Positions 35,945 to 48,000 of a stretch of DNA of 64,000 nucleotides are shown here, piece after piece. The position numbers and the translations under genes were made by a program. Source of the DNA: Zhengitettix transpicula (taxonomy: Eukaryota > Arthropoda > Insecta > Orthoptera > Tetrigidae); the NCBI GenBank assembly GCA_037074705.1, contig CM073593.1, forward strand, positions 102,261,738 through 102,325,737, in the 5' to 3' direction. The notes beneath the pieces were generated by a model. That model saw only the letters and a list, made by a program, of their open reading frames with translations. It did not search any database and had not been told where the DNA came from. Each line of letters starts with the position of its first letter. The first letter of the stretch is position 1.

Positions 35945-38674
35945 GTGAGTCATTGAGTGGTTTCAATGGCCCGGTAACCAGAGACGGTGGTAGCGATGAG
36001 TTGGCTGGTCGCAAAGTGCCCTCGGAAGCACACGTGGTCTGTCAAGGTACATTACCGTCGTGTTCACACTCCGAGGAGCCGGTGTACCGTTTGTCAGAGG
36101 ATTCCTCTGCACGGTTTCCTGAATTATTACACCAGGGTGTCGCCCCCCTCCCTTTCAAGGAGTCCCAGAAAATAAATAAATAAGAATTCATCCCCCTACC
36201 CCTCGCTAGCAACGAGACGCACAGCAAGGGGGTTGTGGTACCATTTCATTGACAGATGCACCTGAAGCTTCATAACCTTTTCTTGTTCTCGTGGATTACA
36301 CTCCTCAATCTCTGTTGTAATGTATTGTTAAATAATATATTATTCTAGATTATAAACTTTAAAGGGTATGATGTGATTGATTCGAGATAACTTTTGGGGG
36401 GGATTTAAAATCAATCGAGTTAGAGAATCCAAACCCGGAAACATACAGTTTTAAAATCAATCTATCAGATCGTAGGTTCCAAAAATTGTAGTTGCTCTGG
36501 TCCTACCCATATACAGTAAGTTGTGTGCTATCCGTAGATGTTAACAATCATTAACCTCATCGTTTCTGCCACGATACGTAGACGTAAATCCACCCTAAGC
36601 TACAAAACAGTATATCTATAACAAAAGAACAAATAAATAAACATCAGCCAATTTTAAGTCGAAATCTATTTAAATTAAACGTTGTTTAATTTTACATTCA
36701 TAAATTATTTTTCCAGGCTTAAAATTGACTGATGTTTATTTATTTATATAGTCAGAATATATATTTATACACCATTATATCAAAAGAAATTTGTAACGCT
36801 CATCGGGAAACTAATTATCATTAATTATTTTATAATGGTATCGATAATCGAACGTAACACGTGTATCGCGGAAAATATCGTGCCGAAAAATAACCCTGCC
36901 ATAATTCAAAAATTTGGCCCCGGATTTCTCACGTGACGAGTTGGGAAACTCCAAAAATAAATTGTGCTTTACCGTCAATTCGTACGTCACTCCATGGTAC
37001 AATCGTCATGTAATGGTTAATCGATGCGTCAGGGGCAAAGAAAAAAACAAATTTTGCAGGGAAAATACACGTTGAAGCCTCAAAAAATAACGTGCTGTTT
37101 TTTCGTTTCGCACTTTCCTCGGTCTGAAACGACTAACACGCTAATAGTTGATGCTTTACGTTTGACTAATGCATACGATTGTGAACCAGACGCAGAGTCT
37201 TGTCATTTCCAAAAATCTAGACAAATTGCAAGTATATTAACTTTTCAACAGAAATTCTCAAGAGTTCATTTAAAGTTTCGTAGCTTTTAGAGAATTACAT
37301 ATATAGGAAAACTAAATGTTTGTTTATTATAGCACATCTTCGTTTTACAACCAGATTTATCTTATAATGTCTTGACCTACATCAGCTAATGTGATAACGC
37401 ACTAAAGTATATCGAAGTCTACGACAAAATATTACGGAATATTAAAAAAAAAAGATTGAATCACATCCCAGCAAGAGATCTCGAGTCTGATGATGTAGGG
37501 GAGATTCAATCTCTTACGCTTCATCCTCCGAGATACACCAAGGCGTCCGGGAAAACGCTCCACAGTGAATAAGAAAAAGAAAGCAACCGAATGCTATTTC
37601 TTCCAAGGTTTGTCCTTTCAAAAAAAAGGTGTTTCCAGCTCTTGAACATCTGAATATAAATGACAAAATTTAACTTGTCGTTAATTTGGAAAACAACGCC
37701 ACGAAAGCGCGTTTTAAAGACATAAACTCTGCCAATGCATATTTACATTCGTAAGACACTTAACTTCTTGCCATCTATCGACGTAAATCAGATAAGTAGA
37801 CAGTCCGGTATAAACCATTCCCTTCAGTCAAATAATCCACTCTCGGAAGGTACTCGTTCCTCAAGGGTACTTAAGAATGCACCTCCTCCTCATTCACACA
37901 CACATACACTATTTTTTCCGTTATAAAGGATGCATCATCTCCGAAAAAAAATAGCAGACGGTCTGGTCACATTTTCTGTGGTCATTGAAATATTCTGGAT
38001 CTTAAATCGGTGCCAGTATTTTGTTACCAGGGTCGTGATCTGGAGCTTCCGACATTCAATCAGTTCCACAATTAATACCCCTGAAACAATCCCAGTCATG
38101 TAGTTTCACACAGCGTTTACGGACACATCAGCAAGGACTACGTGTAAAACACATAATCCTGATTGTCGTCAAGTTTTTCTGTTGTTTTTTTTCCCATAGC
38201 TCCTCGAGCTGTTACCTTTTTTTTTTTTTTTGCAAGCACTCGTGGCCAGTCACTGCATGGTGCTCGTTCTTTTTTACCCTCGTCAAGTTCTAACACGAAC
38301 GACATGGTCGAAATCGATTGATGGCCACTGGACATTGGAGGCGAACGGTTCACAATCTCCGATGATGATTACATCGCGATGAAAAACAAGATTAAGTTGG
38401 CACTGACATCGATCGATCGAGATGCGAGCGATACAGTAGTGGAGTCTTACAGAGGAGTAGATGTGTTGTTGCGTTCCACCTAAACTAGGTTTTGAAATTT
38501 GAAAACATTGGAGGAATTTAAATTGAAAAATAAAATGACCTTGTATTTAGCAGACTGAATATTTAATTACATTTGTCACATAAATACCAAAAAAAACCTG
38601 TTGAGCTAAATTATTATCAAAACGCCCTTGTTTATAAAATTACAAACTTTAATAATCAATTAAATTTATTACAA
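35945..38674. other. Non-coding interval, possible intron
   Basis: If the block at 35691-35944 is an exon, this is its downstream intron. GC stays raised to about 36240 (GTGTCGCCCCCCTCCCTTTC near 36140) and then falls. No second exon with matching phase (phase 2) and splice signals was recognised. A T15-type run lies at 38218-38231. Confidence 0.4.
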
Positions 38675-38945
38675 TAATAATAAGAAAGATAGCAAAATTC
38701 AGAAAAAAGAATTAATAATATAAAATACCACACAACGTTTCTGGGATCCTTGTGCCTTTCTTCAGGTGCTAAGAAGAGCCTAGGGCGACACAACTGCACC
38801 AGTCAGTTGACAAAACTCAAACGCTTTTGAGTTGTGTCTCTCTAGGCTCTTCTTAGCACCTGAAGAAAGGAACAAGGATCCCAGAAACGTTGTGTGGTAT
38901 TTGTATTATCACTTATTTTGTCTGTATTTGAAATCAATTACACTA
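38675..38945. repeat. Foldback family B, complete palindromic copy with two hammerhead-like motifs
   Basis: Near-perfect inverted repeat whose centre is AACTCAAA, CGCT, TTTGAGTT (38814-38833). The left motif is on the minus strand, 38770-38729; the right on the plus strand, 38855-38897. Each reads GCAC, CTGAAGA, AAGG, ACAAGGAT or CACAAGGAT, CCCA, GAAACGTT, GTGTGG. GCAC/GTGT gives helix I and GUU is an allowed cleavage triplet. Stem II is weak (GGA/TCC) and offset by extra A residues, the same in all family B copies, so this was already so in the source element. Outer arms carry ATACCACACAACG and GTCTGTATTTG in mirror image. The left arm holds about 30 bases near the centre that the right lacks. 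Confidence 0.8.
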
Positions 38946-39194
38946 AATAATATTTACCGCCAGCAGAACAATATATTTTTCCCCTGACTATTATTGGACT
39001 GTTAATAATGTTTTCTGTGAGAATTAAAAACCATATTCACAGTCTCCAGTAATATTTATTCCTTCAAATACGAAGTTTTAGTCATCTCCGTACTATTTAA
39101 TCTGTGATTTTGAATTACATATGAAACAGTATTGAATTTTATAATGATACAATAGAAATTCTGGTCCCTTTGATAACTACGTGAAATATTTTAC

Positions 39195-39697
39195 GTACCT
39201 TTAATAATTTTTAAAAAAAATTAAACTTGTATAAATAAAACGCTAAAAATTATATGTAATTCAAAATCGAAGATGACACTAATGTCAAAATATTTCTAAT
39301 TGAAGGAATAAGTATTAATGCGGACTGTGCATATATTTTTCCTTAATAACGTACCATTAAAAGGCCAGTCTATTTTTCAAATATTAATTTAAAATTGTCC
39401 AATACAAATAAAACGCTAAAATATATATGTAATTCAAAATCGCATAACAAAAATGATATTAATGCTGAAGGCTTCCTAATTGAAGGAATAAATATTAATG
39501 GGGACTGTGCATATATTTTTCCCTATTAACGTACCTTTAAAAGGCCAGTCGATTTTTTAAATATTAATTTAAAATTGTCAAATACAAATAAAACGCTAAA
39601 ATTTATATATAATACAAAATCGAAGATGACACTAATGTCGAAAGCTTTCTAATTGAAGGAATAAATATTAATGCAGACTGTGCATGTATTTTTCCAA
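39195..39697. repeat. Tandem repeat, unit about 180 bp, 2.8 copies
   Basis: Three head-to-tail units share AAATAAAACGCTAAAA, TAATTCAAAATCG, TAATTGAAGGAATAA, TATTAATG..GACTGTGCAT and AACGTACC.TTAAAAGGCC. The landmark TGAAGGAATAA falls at 39301, 39481 and 39654, giving periods of 180 and 173. The first unit lacks about 20 bases around the AAAGGCCAGTC block. There is no conserved open frame. Length is near one nucleosome repeat, so it may be a small satellite array or internal repeats of a larger mobile element. Confidence 0.9.
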
Positions 39698-42630
39698 AAG
39701 TTTTCGGGAGCAGCATGGTATTCTCTACTTTTCCGCACGACAACCCACAAATTGAAACTTGCGTGATTTAGGTTTACATGTTAAAATCCCTCACGTTTCC
39801 CCATCAGCAAGGGTAAATAGTTTCGAAGCCAATGAGCGACAGACGGTGAATACAAATCGTTGTTTCCCCCACACACATCAGTTTCACCGCTCTGATCGTC
39901 GTGAAATCACTTCGTTCCACGTTGCTGCTAACACAATTAATTCCTAATTTCCCGCTCTGAGAATAACTGGCCGTCTCGTTTTCCTCAACCGGCGATTTCT
40001 GCCAGAACACGAGTTGGGTACCTGAAAAGTGGGAGAGGTCCATAGACACCCTTCATCTGCCAAAACCAGCTGGAACAGTTCGGAACCGGAGGGGAAAAGA
40101 AATTCTATACACCACAGGGCAACGACGCCAGATGGAGGGAGCGTGAGACAAATAAGACTGGGCTCAACATGTGAGAAAAATGTGTTACTGTTGGTCGTAG
40201 AAACGAGTTTCGTGTAAGTAGCGTCATATTCAACGACGACTCTCGCAAATCCAAGGTATCACAATAACATTTGCAGCCATTTTAAACGTCATTAATCGCT
40301 GACAATTTAATTCAAAAACGCTCAGCCACCCTGTTTAATTCGGAATAAATTCTAAAACGTAATTCTTAGATTAAATACTTTATCAGTTGATTCGCAGACA
40401 AAAAATGTTTGCCTTGCCATTTCACTGCAGATGAATTGGTTTTATTTGATACAGTGGTGGGGTGCGACATGATGTCTCATCATATCTACTCTCCCCTTCC
40501 CTTCGTCTATAAAGCTGGAAGAACCAATAAACGGAGAAGAAATTCTCGCTACGTCTGCTACTTTATGGAAGGGAAGTTCGCATTTATAATGAAAAAGAAG
40601 GACGGTCTGAACCCCAACGATGAAGTGTTTTTTTTAATAGAGGAATCAGACCTTTTTTAACTGTACTTTAATTGCATTTATGAAGTCAATGATTCACAAA
40701 AATAATCTGTAGATTACTCTGGTAAACAACTATCCGACAGTATGCCAAGGGAAATTTTAGCGGAAAGCATTCGGATATATACGAGCGATTGTATGGACTT
40801 CCATGTTTTATTGAACAGCATTCAACAGCGAATCTACAAAGAGAAAGGGGTGGGGCAAAGGAGGAGGGAGGGAGTCTTTATATTGCGAACTATTTCTCTT
40901 ACTAAGGGAGGTTGGAACTCTGCCAAAACAAACTCAATGTATTGTGCTAAAAGATGGTAATCATGTAAATGGAATAACTACAGGATCGTGATACAGCACC
41001 ACAGAATATAACAGCAAACGTAACATGCATAAAGGTTTTATGTAAGAAGATTGTGACGTTATGGTACAACCTGTGAAATTTTTAGTTACCTTAGTATAAA
41101 ATGACGACATCAAATTTTTATCAAGTGACGTAAAGATGTTCGCTGTATTGTGAAGGTATTTAAGATAATCCAGCTTAATTTTCAATTATTCATAAAAAGA
41201 TCCAAAAAATAGGCGAGAAATTAAAAAATCAGTTAAAGTTGATCTATGCCTTTTAGATGTCTGTACCTTTTTGGTATAAATCGGCGATGGTTTAATTCAT
41301 CATCTTTTCTTATGCATTTAATATAGCATTAAATTTATTTCCATCCACGGACCTAATTATCCGCGACTAATTGCCGAATATCGTAAATCGCGGAATATTC
41401 CGCTCGCGACGTTACTCGTTTGTCGTAGCTAATCCGCGGTATATTCCGCTCTCATAAAAATTCATAAAATAATTTATTTTAACATTACGCAAAAGCGTAT
41501 GCACAAATGTCATATAAATGGGTTAATTTCCCAGATTATAGCAGTCGACTTCATGATTTTTGACATATATTGCAGTAACCATTTTTTAAGGCTCACAGTC
41601 TAAAGAAACAGCTGTAATGGATTTGGTATTTTTCAACTATATCTGATATTCTCATCACTTTTAGAAGTCAACTCCTGCTCTCTGGTTCAAAACGTTTGGT
41701 AATTTATTTTTTCTTAAAACTGACTTCGCCTTTCTATGTACCGTCCAAATTCTTGGCACTTCTCTATAACGGTCAGGTCACAACGTTTTGGTGTTAACGA
41801 CTAAACGGAGAGACAGAGAAAAACCGTGCCTACCGTTCTTTAAAATTCAGCCGTTCTTGAACTTTACCGTGGAAAGGTTTCCTTAATGAGCAACAAAGCT
41901 GCTTGACCTCTGGCTGAACGCCATAGTCTGAAGGCTGGCTGGGACACGTTCTCACTTCACCAATTTGTCCTTTTTTATACTATACTATACTACTATACTA
42001 TACTATACTATAAAAACAAATACTGAATCGTTCACTGAGCCACTTAATGCATTTAGACGCTCTTGTAGAAGAAATATAACTTTTGGGTGCTAGACGACAG
42101 GGGATGAGGGCGGGAAAACACAGTTAACAATTTATTTAACTTAAGCCAAGGAAGTGTAAAAATATTCAAACCGCAGAGGATAGATTAACAATAATCCCCA
42201 AGTATCAGTCTTCATCAGTTTTTCTTTCTGAATTATATCATTCATTAAATCCAAATTAAAGGTTCTAAGTTCGTCATTAAATTTCTTGTATGATTAATAA
42301 TAAAAATATGTGAATAGTTTTAATTAATTACAAATGTTCTTTAACCTTTAAAATACATCTCTGTCCGACATATTTGTAAATCTTCCCCTGGTGGATTCTC
42401 TGTTTATTATTTTTCCTCTGTCTTTGTTTCCCTTCTATTTACTAACGTCGTTATATTAACATGTTCGTTTTTTTTTCTTGAAGAAAAATACCTTTGATGC
42501 TATTAAGAACTTCTTTACTGATTCCATCGGCACTTATCCAGACAACTTAGCCAATTGTTCTTCTGTTAAATGGTTCAGTAATGTTCGGTTTCCGTTATTA
42601 ATTATAACACCTTTTTTTAATAAAACAATT
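39698..42630. other. Non-coding interval
   Basis: No supportable gene. The stretch 41340-41450 has repeated CGCG/CCGC words in an AT-rich context (TATCGTAAATCGCGGAATA, TTCCGCTCGCGACG, CCGCGGTATATTCCGC), an unusual local dyad-rich patch around GGAATATTCC. A CTGTACCTTTTTGGTA hairpin at about 41266-41281 recalls the hairpin of the 12.8-kb copies but lacks both core strands. Confidence 0.45.
41977..42012. repeat. (ATACT)n microsatellite
   Basis: About seven near-perfect 5-bp units (TACTA register) with one two-base slip in the middle. Confidence 0.95.
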
Positions 42631-42783
42631 GATGACCTTATACAGACACATTTTATTTTTTCGGCCACGGCAGTCAAGGGCCTGACTATCAAAATTCGAA
42701 AATACCTGAAGAAGATACAAAAAGGTATCGAAACGTCGTCATAATATAAATAAAAAATAAAATGTGTCTGTGTAAGGTTATCA
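42631..42783. repeat. Foldback element whose right arm carries an intact hammerhead-like core
   Basis: Outer arms GACCTTATACAGACACATTT (42633 onward) and AAATGTGTCTGTGTAAGGTT (42760 onward) are inverted copies; the left motif is deleted. On the plus strand the motif is CTGAAGA (42706-42712), A, GATAC, AAAAAG, GTATC, GAAA (42730-42733), CGTC, GTC. Both core strands are perfect and stem II has five Watson-Crick pairs. Helix I with the cut after 42737 has only two pairs (AC/GT), and one extra A precedes stem II. A chance 88-codon frame (42478-42744) runs through it and is not a gene. Confidence 0.7.
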
Positions 42784-44339
42784 CTTGTTTTATGAATTCA
42801 AAACGGACGTTAAATTAAAACTTTTAACAACCTTTTTGTTGTTGTTGTTGATTTCGAGGCCAAATTATTCGTGATTCGAACATATGAAAATGTGAAGAAA
42901 AAGAAGAAGGTTCCTAAATGGTTATACAGCAATGAAACAAGAACATGTTAATTCCTTCGTACCAGGAAAATGGATTATTTTCTCGTGACGTTGTTGGGCT
43001 CCCGTCTAACACGAATTTACTTGGAAATAGATTAATTTGGTGGTTGTATAAATCCTACCCAGGGCAGTTGAAAGATATATGAACTTTTAACAATAAGATT
43101 ATTTTAAAGATAAAAATTTCAAGCACGTAGAGTTCCTGAATTTAAGGGCTTCACACACGTCGGACTAATTTTCTGCGCATGCCAGGTTTGAAGACAAAAT
43201 CTGGCACGTGTAGAGGTCAGCAGACGAACTGCGCAGACGTGTTTTATAAATTGAAAAACATAGATTTATATTTTAGGCTGACGTATGTGGGCCACTATTC
43301 TTCAATTAGTGCCAAATTGTGGACTTGTAAATCTCCTGACCGGGACTGACGTTTTGTGGCGACAGCAGATAGGTGTGCAGACTTTAGTGTAACGTAGTTC
43401 GGGTCCCTTCAAAAGGAGACATACGACCCTTTTAGCAACAGTATCAATGACACAACAAAATTAAAAGTAACGGACACACAAATGTCAGGATGTTCTGACG
43501 TCAACAACTTGCGAATGTGTTGCAATATGTCTCGTTCTGTATCATTGAAACGGCTGGTTCTTGCGGAGAGTAACATGCAGTACGTCTCAGGACGGTTGGG
43601 AGAGAGGGGACTGACTTTAGTCACGTTACGGCTTAAATTTCCCGCCTGCCTGCTGTCCCCCTTTTATCCTAGCGTATGCTGTGCCACGCTCGTGGTATTT
43701 ACATCTTCCGGTCGCGAGCGAGACCTCAGCTTCCTCAATTTCGTGACACAGATCTTATTCCACCTCACGCGCTTCCGGTTGTCGCTCTCTGGCCAGTAAA
43801 TACAACCTCGGTCGGTCGTAACTCAGCGGAACGGGCCTCACTTCTCCTCGGGTCCTCATTACAGCCCCCTCACGGGACTGTCATCCGGTTCTAAGTAAGT
43901 ACGAGGCATAAAGAAGCCGAGAGTCGCGGCCCCTCCGTGCCCTTTAGCCCTCGTCAATCTGAGCGTTTAAGTCCTCACCAGAAGATTATCTTCACTCGAC
44001 GTTGCCAAGCACACGCAGTTACCGAGAGGTTAAAACACCAATGTTTCCATTAGCCAACGTCTGAGAAGTCTCTGGTAACTGTTCGTCGTTTCAAAAAAAA
44101 AAGAAGGGAAATGCAGACCACTAAGATAAACGAGGATTTAGAAGTGGAAGACAAATACGTATCGAAATTTCGTTATTAATTAAATATTTTAAACTGAATA
44201 AAAAATTATTTGAAATTATAATCGTTAAATAAATATGATTTTAACACATGTATAAACTGTTATATAATTAGATTGATCCATTGGAGGCTTACTGGCATAA
44301 ATTTCAAATGATACGTGGAAAAAAAATTACTCATTATTA
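42784..44339. other. Non-coding interval with a CpG-rich block
   Basis: GC and CpG rise between about 43540 and 44040 (CCGGTCGCGAGCGAGAC near 43710). Overlapping plus-strand frames of 105 and 72 codons there show no domain. A T-rich/AT-rich remainder has no recognised element. Confidence 0.45.
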
Positions 44340-45047
44340 CCGAGGCATGTTCAGAAAGTAAGTGTACTCTGACCATAACTGGCTGTGATTTTTTGAGGGT
44401 TGGAAACACTGAGTGGTAGAGAGAGAGAGAGGGGGGGGTCTCCTGACAGAGCGAGTATCGCAAGAACACCGTAGTTACTAAACTCACGTTGTAGTGTCCA
44501 TTTGTGTGAAATGTGTCGATAAGAAATCCCGACAAGTGCCAGCCACGTCCGTTTTCTACTCGCGGAAAGAATAACACCTATCGAAATTTTTTTTGCGAAT
44601 CAAAACGGTTTTTGAAGACCGGAAATGCAACGATATTGTGAGACCATAAACAACACGATAGGAGCATTCAAAACAAATCCTGACGAGAGGAGTGTGCTTG
44701 TTGCAGGACAACGCCTTAGCCACCAAGGAGCTCTTAGACTTTATTTGGTTGGTATGTTTTAAACCATCCCCGTATTCACCTGACTTGGCCCCTTCAGATT
44801 ATCAACTTTTTACCTCCCTGATGGCTCACATGGATGAAATTAAATTTTTAAATGACCAGATGCAGAAAGAGGTTTTGAAGTGGGGGAAAGAGCTGGCGAG
44901 GAGGGCATAAAGCGTTGAACGAGATGGTGATTATGCGGAAAAGTAGTCAACCAGTGTATCAACAAAGTCCCATAATTTTTTAAAAATACACTCTTTCTGA
45001 AAAAAAAATGTAAAAATCAAGTAGACTTACTTTCTGAACATGCCTCG
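44340..45047 (+). mobile_element. Internally deleted mariner element
   Basis: Perfect 23-bp terminal inverted repeats, 44341-44363 (starting CGAGGCATGTTCAGAAAG) and 45025-45047 (its mirror), with TA at 44338-44339 and 45048-45049 as the expected target duplication; one extra C separates TA from the left repeat. At ~708 bp it is about half the usual ~1.3-kb mariner length. The missing part is the N-terminal DNA-binding region and the first catalytic Asp. The transposase relic is in the right half. It cannot encode its own transposase but its intact ends could still be mobilised by a related one. Confidence 0.93.
44692..44910 (+). pseudogene. Mariner transposase C-terminal remnant
   Basis: The frame reads LLQDNALAT ... 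PYSPDLAPSDYQLFTSL ... EVLKWGKELARRA. LLQDNALAT corresponds to the mariner LLHDNARPHTA strand with the second catalytic Asp, and SPDLAPSDY to the block with the third. They are 29 residues apart instead of the 34 of a D34D mariner, so about five codons are deleted. His before the second Asp is Gln. One frame upstream, RSIQNKS (about 44660-44685) matches the preceding RRxIQNKR segment but is off by one base. The last helix is cut by a stop at 44908-44910, and matching residues continue in another frame. Confidence 0.9.
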
Positions 45048-48000
45048 TAGTAAATAGCATTAAAAACATTCGGGATATTGACACGTATTACATATATAAT
45101 GATATTAAAGATATAGTGATATGTAAAATGTGTGACTCGTTGAGGAACCAAAATGTTTAGTAAGGATCATAAATAGGAACTGATTTTCACCATTGCGACA
45201 ATTTTAAAATGTTTGTACCTCTCTAAAATTAACCACTTATCGTTTCACATAATAATAAATATTTGCTCTTTTTCACAGTTGCCTCCAGTTTTTGCTGAAC
45301 AGGCTCAAATTCTCTCTTAGCCTTCGAAATGTAATAGCAGGTTTTGTTTGCAAACGATACTGAAATGAGATCTGCAGTTAGTCATATGGCAAGTAACTCC
45401 ACACTGTCGCTTCGCTGCTGATGTAGAATTTTTTTTTATCACAAGGAAGGGAACGTGTCACCTTTCATAGCTTATCGTGAAACCGTAGTACATGTAATAA
45501 TTGAGAAACTTCTCTTCATTTCAATGGTTACTAATTTCCCTTGGAAATGTATATGAACAAGTGTTGCAAGGTTTAAAGAGATAGAAATACAAGCAATTAA
45601 AAATAATTCCAGCGTTACTTAAAATTATGATGAGGCTGAAAACTTTGTGTTTAACGTGAAGGATCCTCTGATGGAATTGTTTCTGTGTAAACCTCAGAGG
45701 TAGAACACAGAAGGTAATTTAGAGAAAATTAAGAAAAATTCTAAGAGCAAAATGACTTAATTTTATAATCCTTTATCCCAAAGCTCATCCATGAACTTTG
45801 GTACTAATTTTTAATCTAATAAATAAAGCAAAGTGTTTGTTTATATGTATGTATGTATATCTGTATGTTCCGCATACAAATATACACCCTTGGAACATAT
45901 TTCGCAAGATTTCGTACACTAATTCTTTGCGACCAGAAAACAAACACTGTCGGTATGACACGCGTCTACCATCCGTAGGAACGGAGATGGACATATTAAA
46001 ACTTGCTAAAGGGGCCTATATTTGAGTCGGATAAATATTTTTTGGGGTCAAAGAGATTGATAGTGTTTCTACCGATGTTATCTGAGTATAATTTCAACCC
46101 CTCACAGCATAATAAAGAAGCACACTTTAGTGCAGGGCTAGAGGGGCGTTACAAGAAAATAACGGTAATACAAGCGAGTCAAATCCAGGGTTATGGATGT
46201 CGCTAAGTTTAATTATGACATTCAATTGGACATTTAACACCCAAAGGCGGGAGTGGACGTAGGATGGAAATTTTGAAATATATAATCACGGTTGATATTT
46301 GCATTGAATAAATATTATTCAGGGTTTATTAGATTTACAGTACTTCTACTGATGTTGTTTGTGTATACTTTCAACCCCTTTCGGCATGAGAGGGGAGTTA
46401 TGAATATATTCGAAGGACCCTGAAATAAATACCGGAATCATTCCTTTGTAATCGGGATCTTTTACCACATGTCATCGATTCTAATTCTTTTAGTAAATTT
46501 AATAATTTTACGGCGTAATTCAGGAGAAATATTTTCCTTCGCAGTCAGAAGTTGGGTACGACGATCGAAATAAGACGAGTGACAGTTCCCATATTGTGTT
46601 TCTTTCCTCGTTGGTTATCGATTCCGAAGCAGCAAGAAGCGCTCGGTTCGGCCTCTTTCTCCATCCATCCCTTCGCTATTCTCTGCGCAATGTGCGTTGA
46701 AGTGAGCAGTGGAAAGTCTGACGTGAATGGAGCTACCCTGAATGATTTAGAGTAACGAGACTTCCACGTCAGCTTTACAAAGAAGGCGAAAGAAAAAACT
46801 CCGTCGTGTGTGGCTTCTTTTTTTTTGTACCGGATAAAAATCCGCGAGAGTTTATTTTTAATTTTATAAGTCCGTGGGTGAGACACGCTCAAGAATGTTG
46901 CTCGTTCACAAGTCAACGTAGCTGACGGGGCTTACGATACTGTTCTTTTCATAGAACATGTTATTTATTTAGGGGTCATCGACCAAAAGAGTCTTTTCAT
47001 TCGGTCGGTTATTGACATGGATTTAATCCGTTTTCAATCTTCTAATATCCCAGAACTTAATAGGAAAAATATTCTTAATCATTTGATTTATCTACTCTAC
47101 TGTCACAGTGATCACTCGTTTTATTAAAACAGTGTGCATTTTCAGGAGACTGTTCTCTCACTCATCACTTATTTGCCCTTTAAAAATTTAAGTTTCAACG
47201 TTTCAAAAAAAATCTTTCCTTTCTTCATTTTCAAAATTTCTGACTTCTGCTCTAGTCAAAATTAGAAATACTATTCTCATTTTGTGTCATCCACCGTTTC
47301 TAGGGAGAATTCATCAAAGGTTTGGGCTTGAGGAGACGTGTAAATAAAATGTCGTTCTACTCGGCGTTATCAGCTTTAAATTTTATTTTATCGGGACTCC
47401 CTGAAAAGAAATCACTGGCTTATTTCCAGTTTATTAAAGTTGCCATAAGATTATCTTAGGGTTCAAGAAAAGCAAGAGTTCCTCCAAAGCCAGGGTTCGA
47501 CGCGAATTTTGTCAATTTTTCTGTCCGAACTTAGCGTGGTCTTCCAGCCGAATAAATGAGATAATTTCTTATCGTTAGCATATGTGCAATGAAATGGGTA
47601 AGCGTAAAACCCGCACCCCTCCCTCTCATTTTCCCTTTCAATATAGTATTAAGGGATCGAAAGCTGTCCGTCGACAATCATCCTGACTTCCTGGCAACTT
47701 CCCCCTCCGCCCAATATTTGATATGAGTGCGAATAATTCCACGACCACAATAGGAAAATGGGGAAGAGAGCATCTGCAGTGAGGGGCGGAAGAGCAGACA
47801 ACACTTGTGGGCAACAATTGGGCAATTGAAGCGCCCCCATGTCGCAGAGATCGGGGGCGATAGGATAATGACGCTGCTCAAGAACCGTGCTTCCTATAAA
47901 GAAGGGATCACGATGGGCCTATCGCTTCTTCGGGAAGGTACGAACGTGACAGTAAAACAGAAAACAACATGGAAACGACGCCATGATATGAGTATTGTAT

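Noticed and set aside
46545..46916. 123-codon minus-strand frame overlapping a 67-codon plus frame
   Set aside because: Both strands open over the same GC-richer stretch and neither translation resembles a family; treated as chance.
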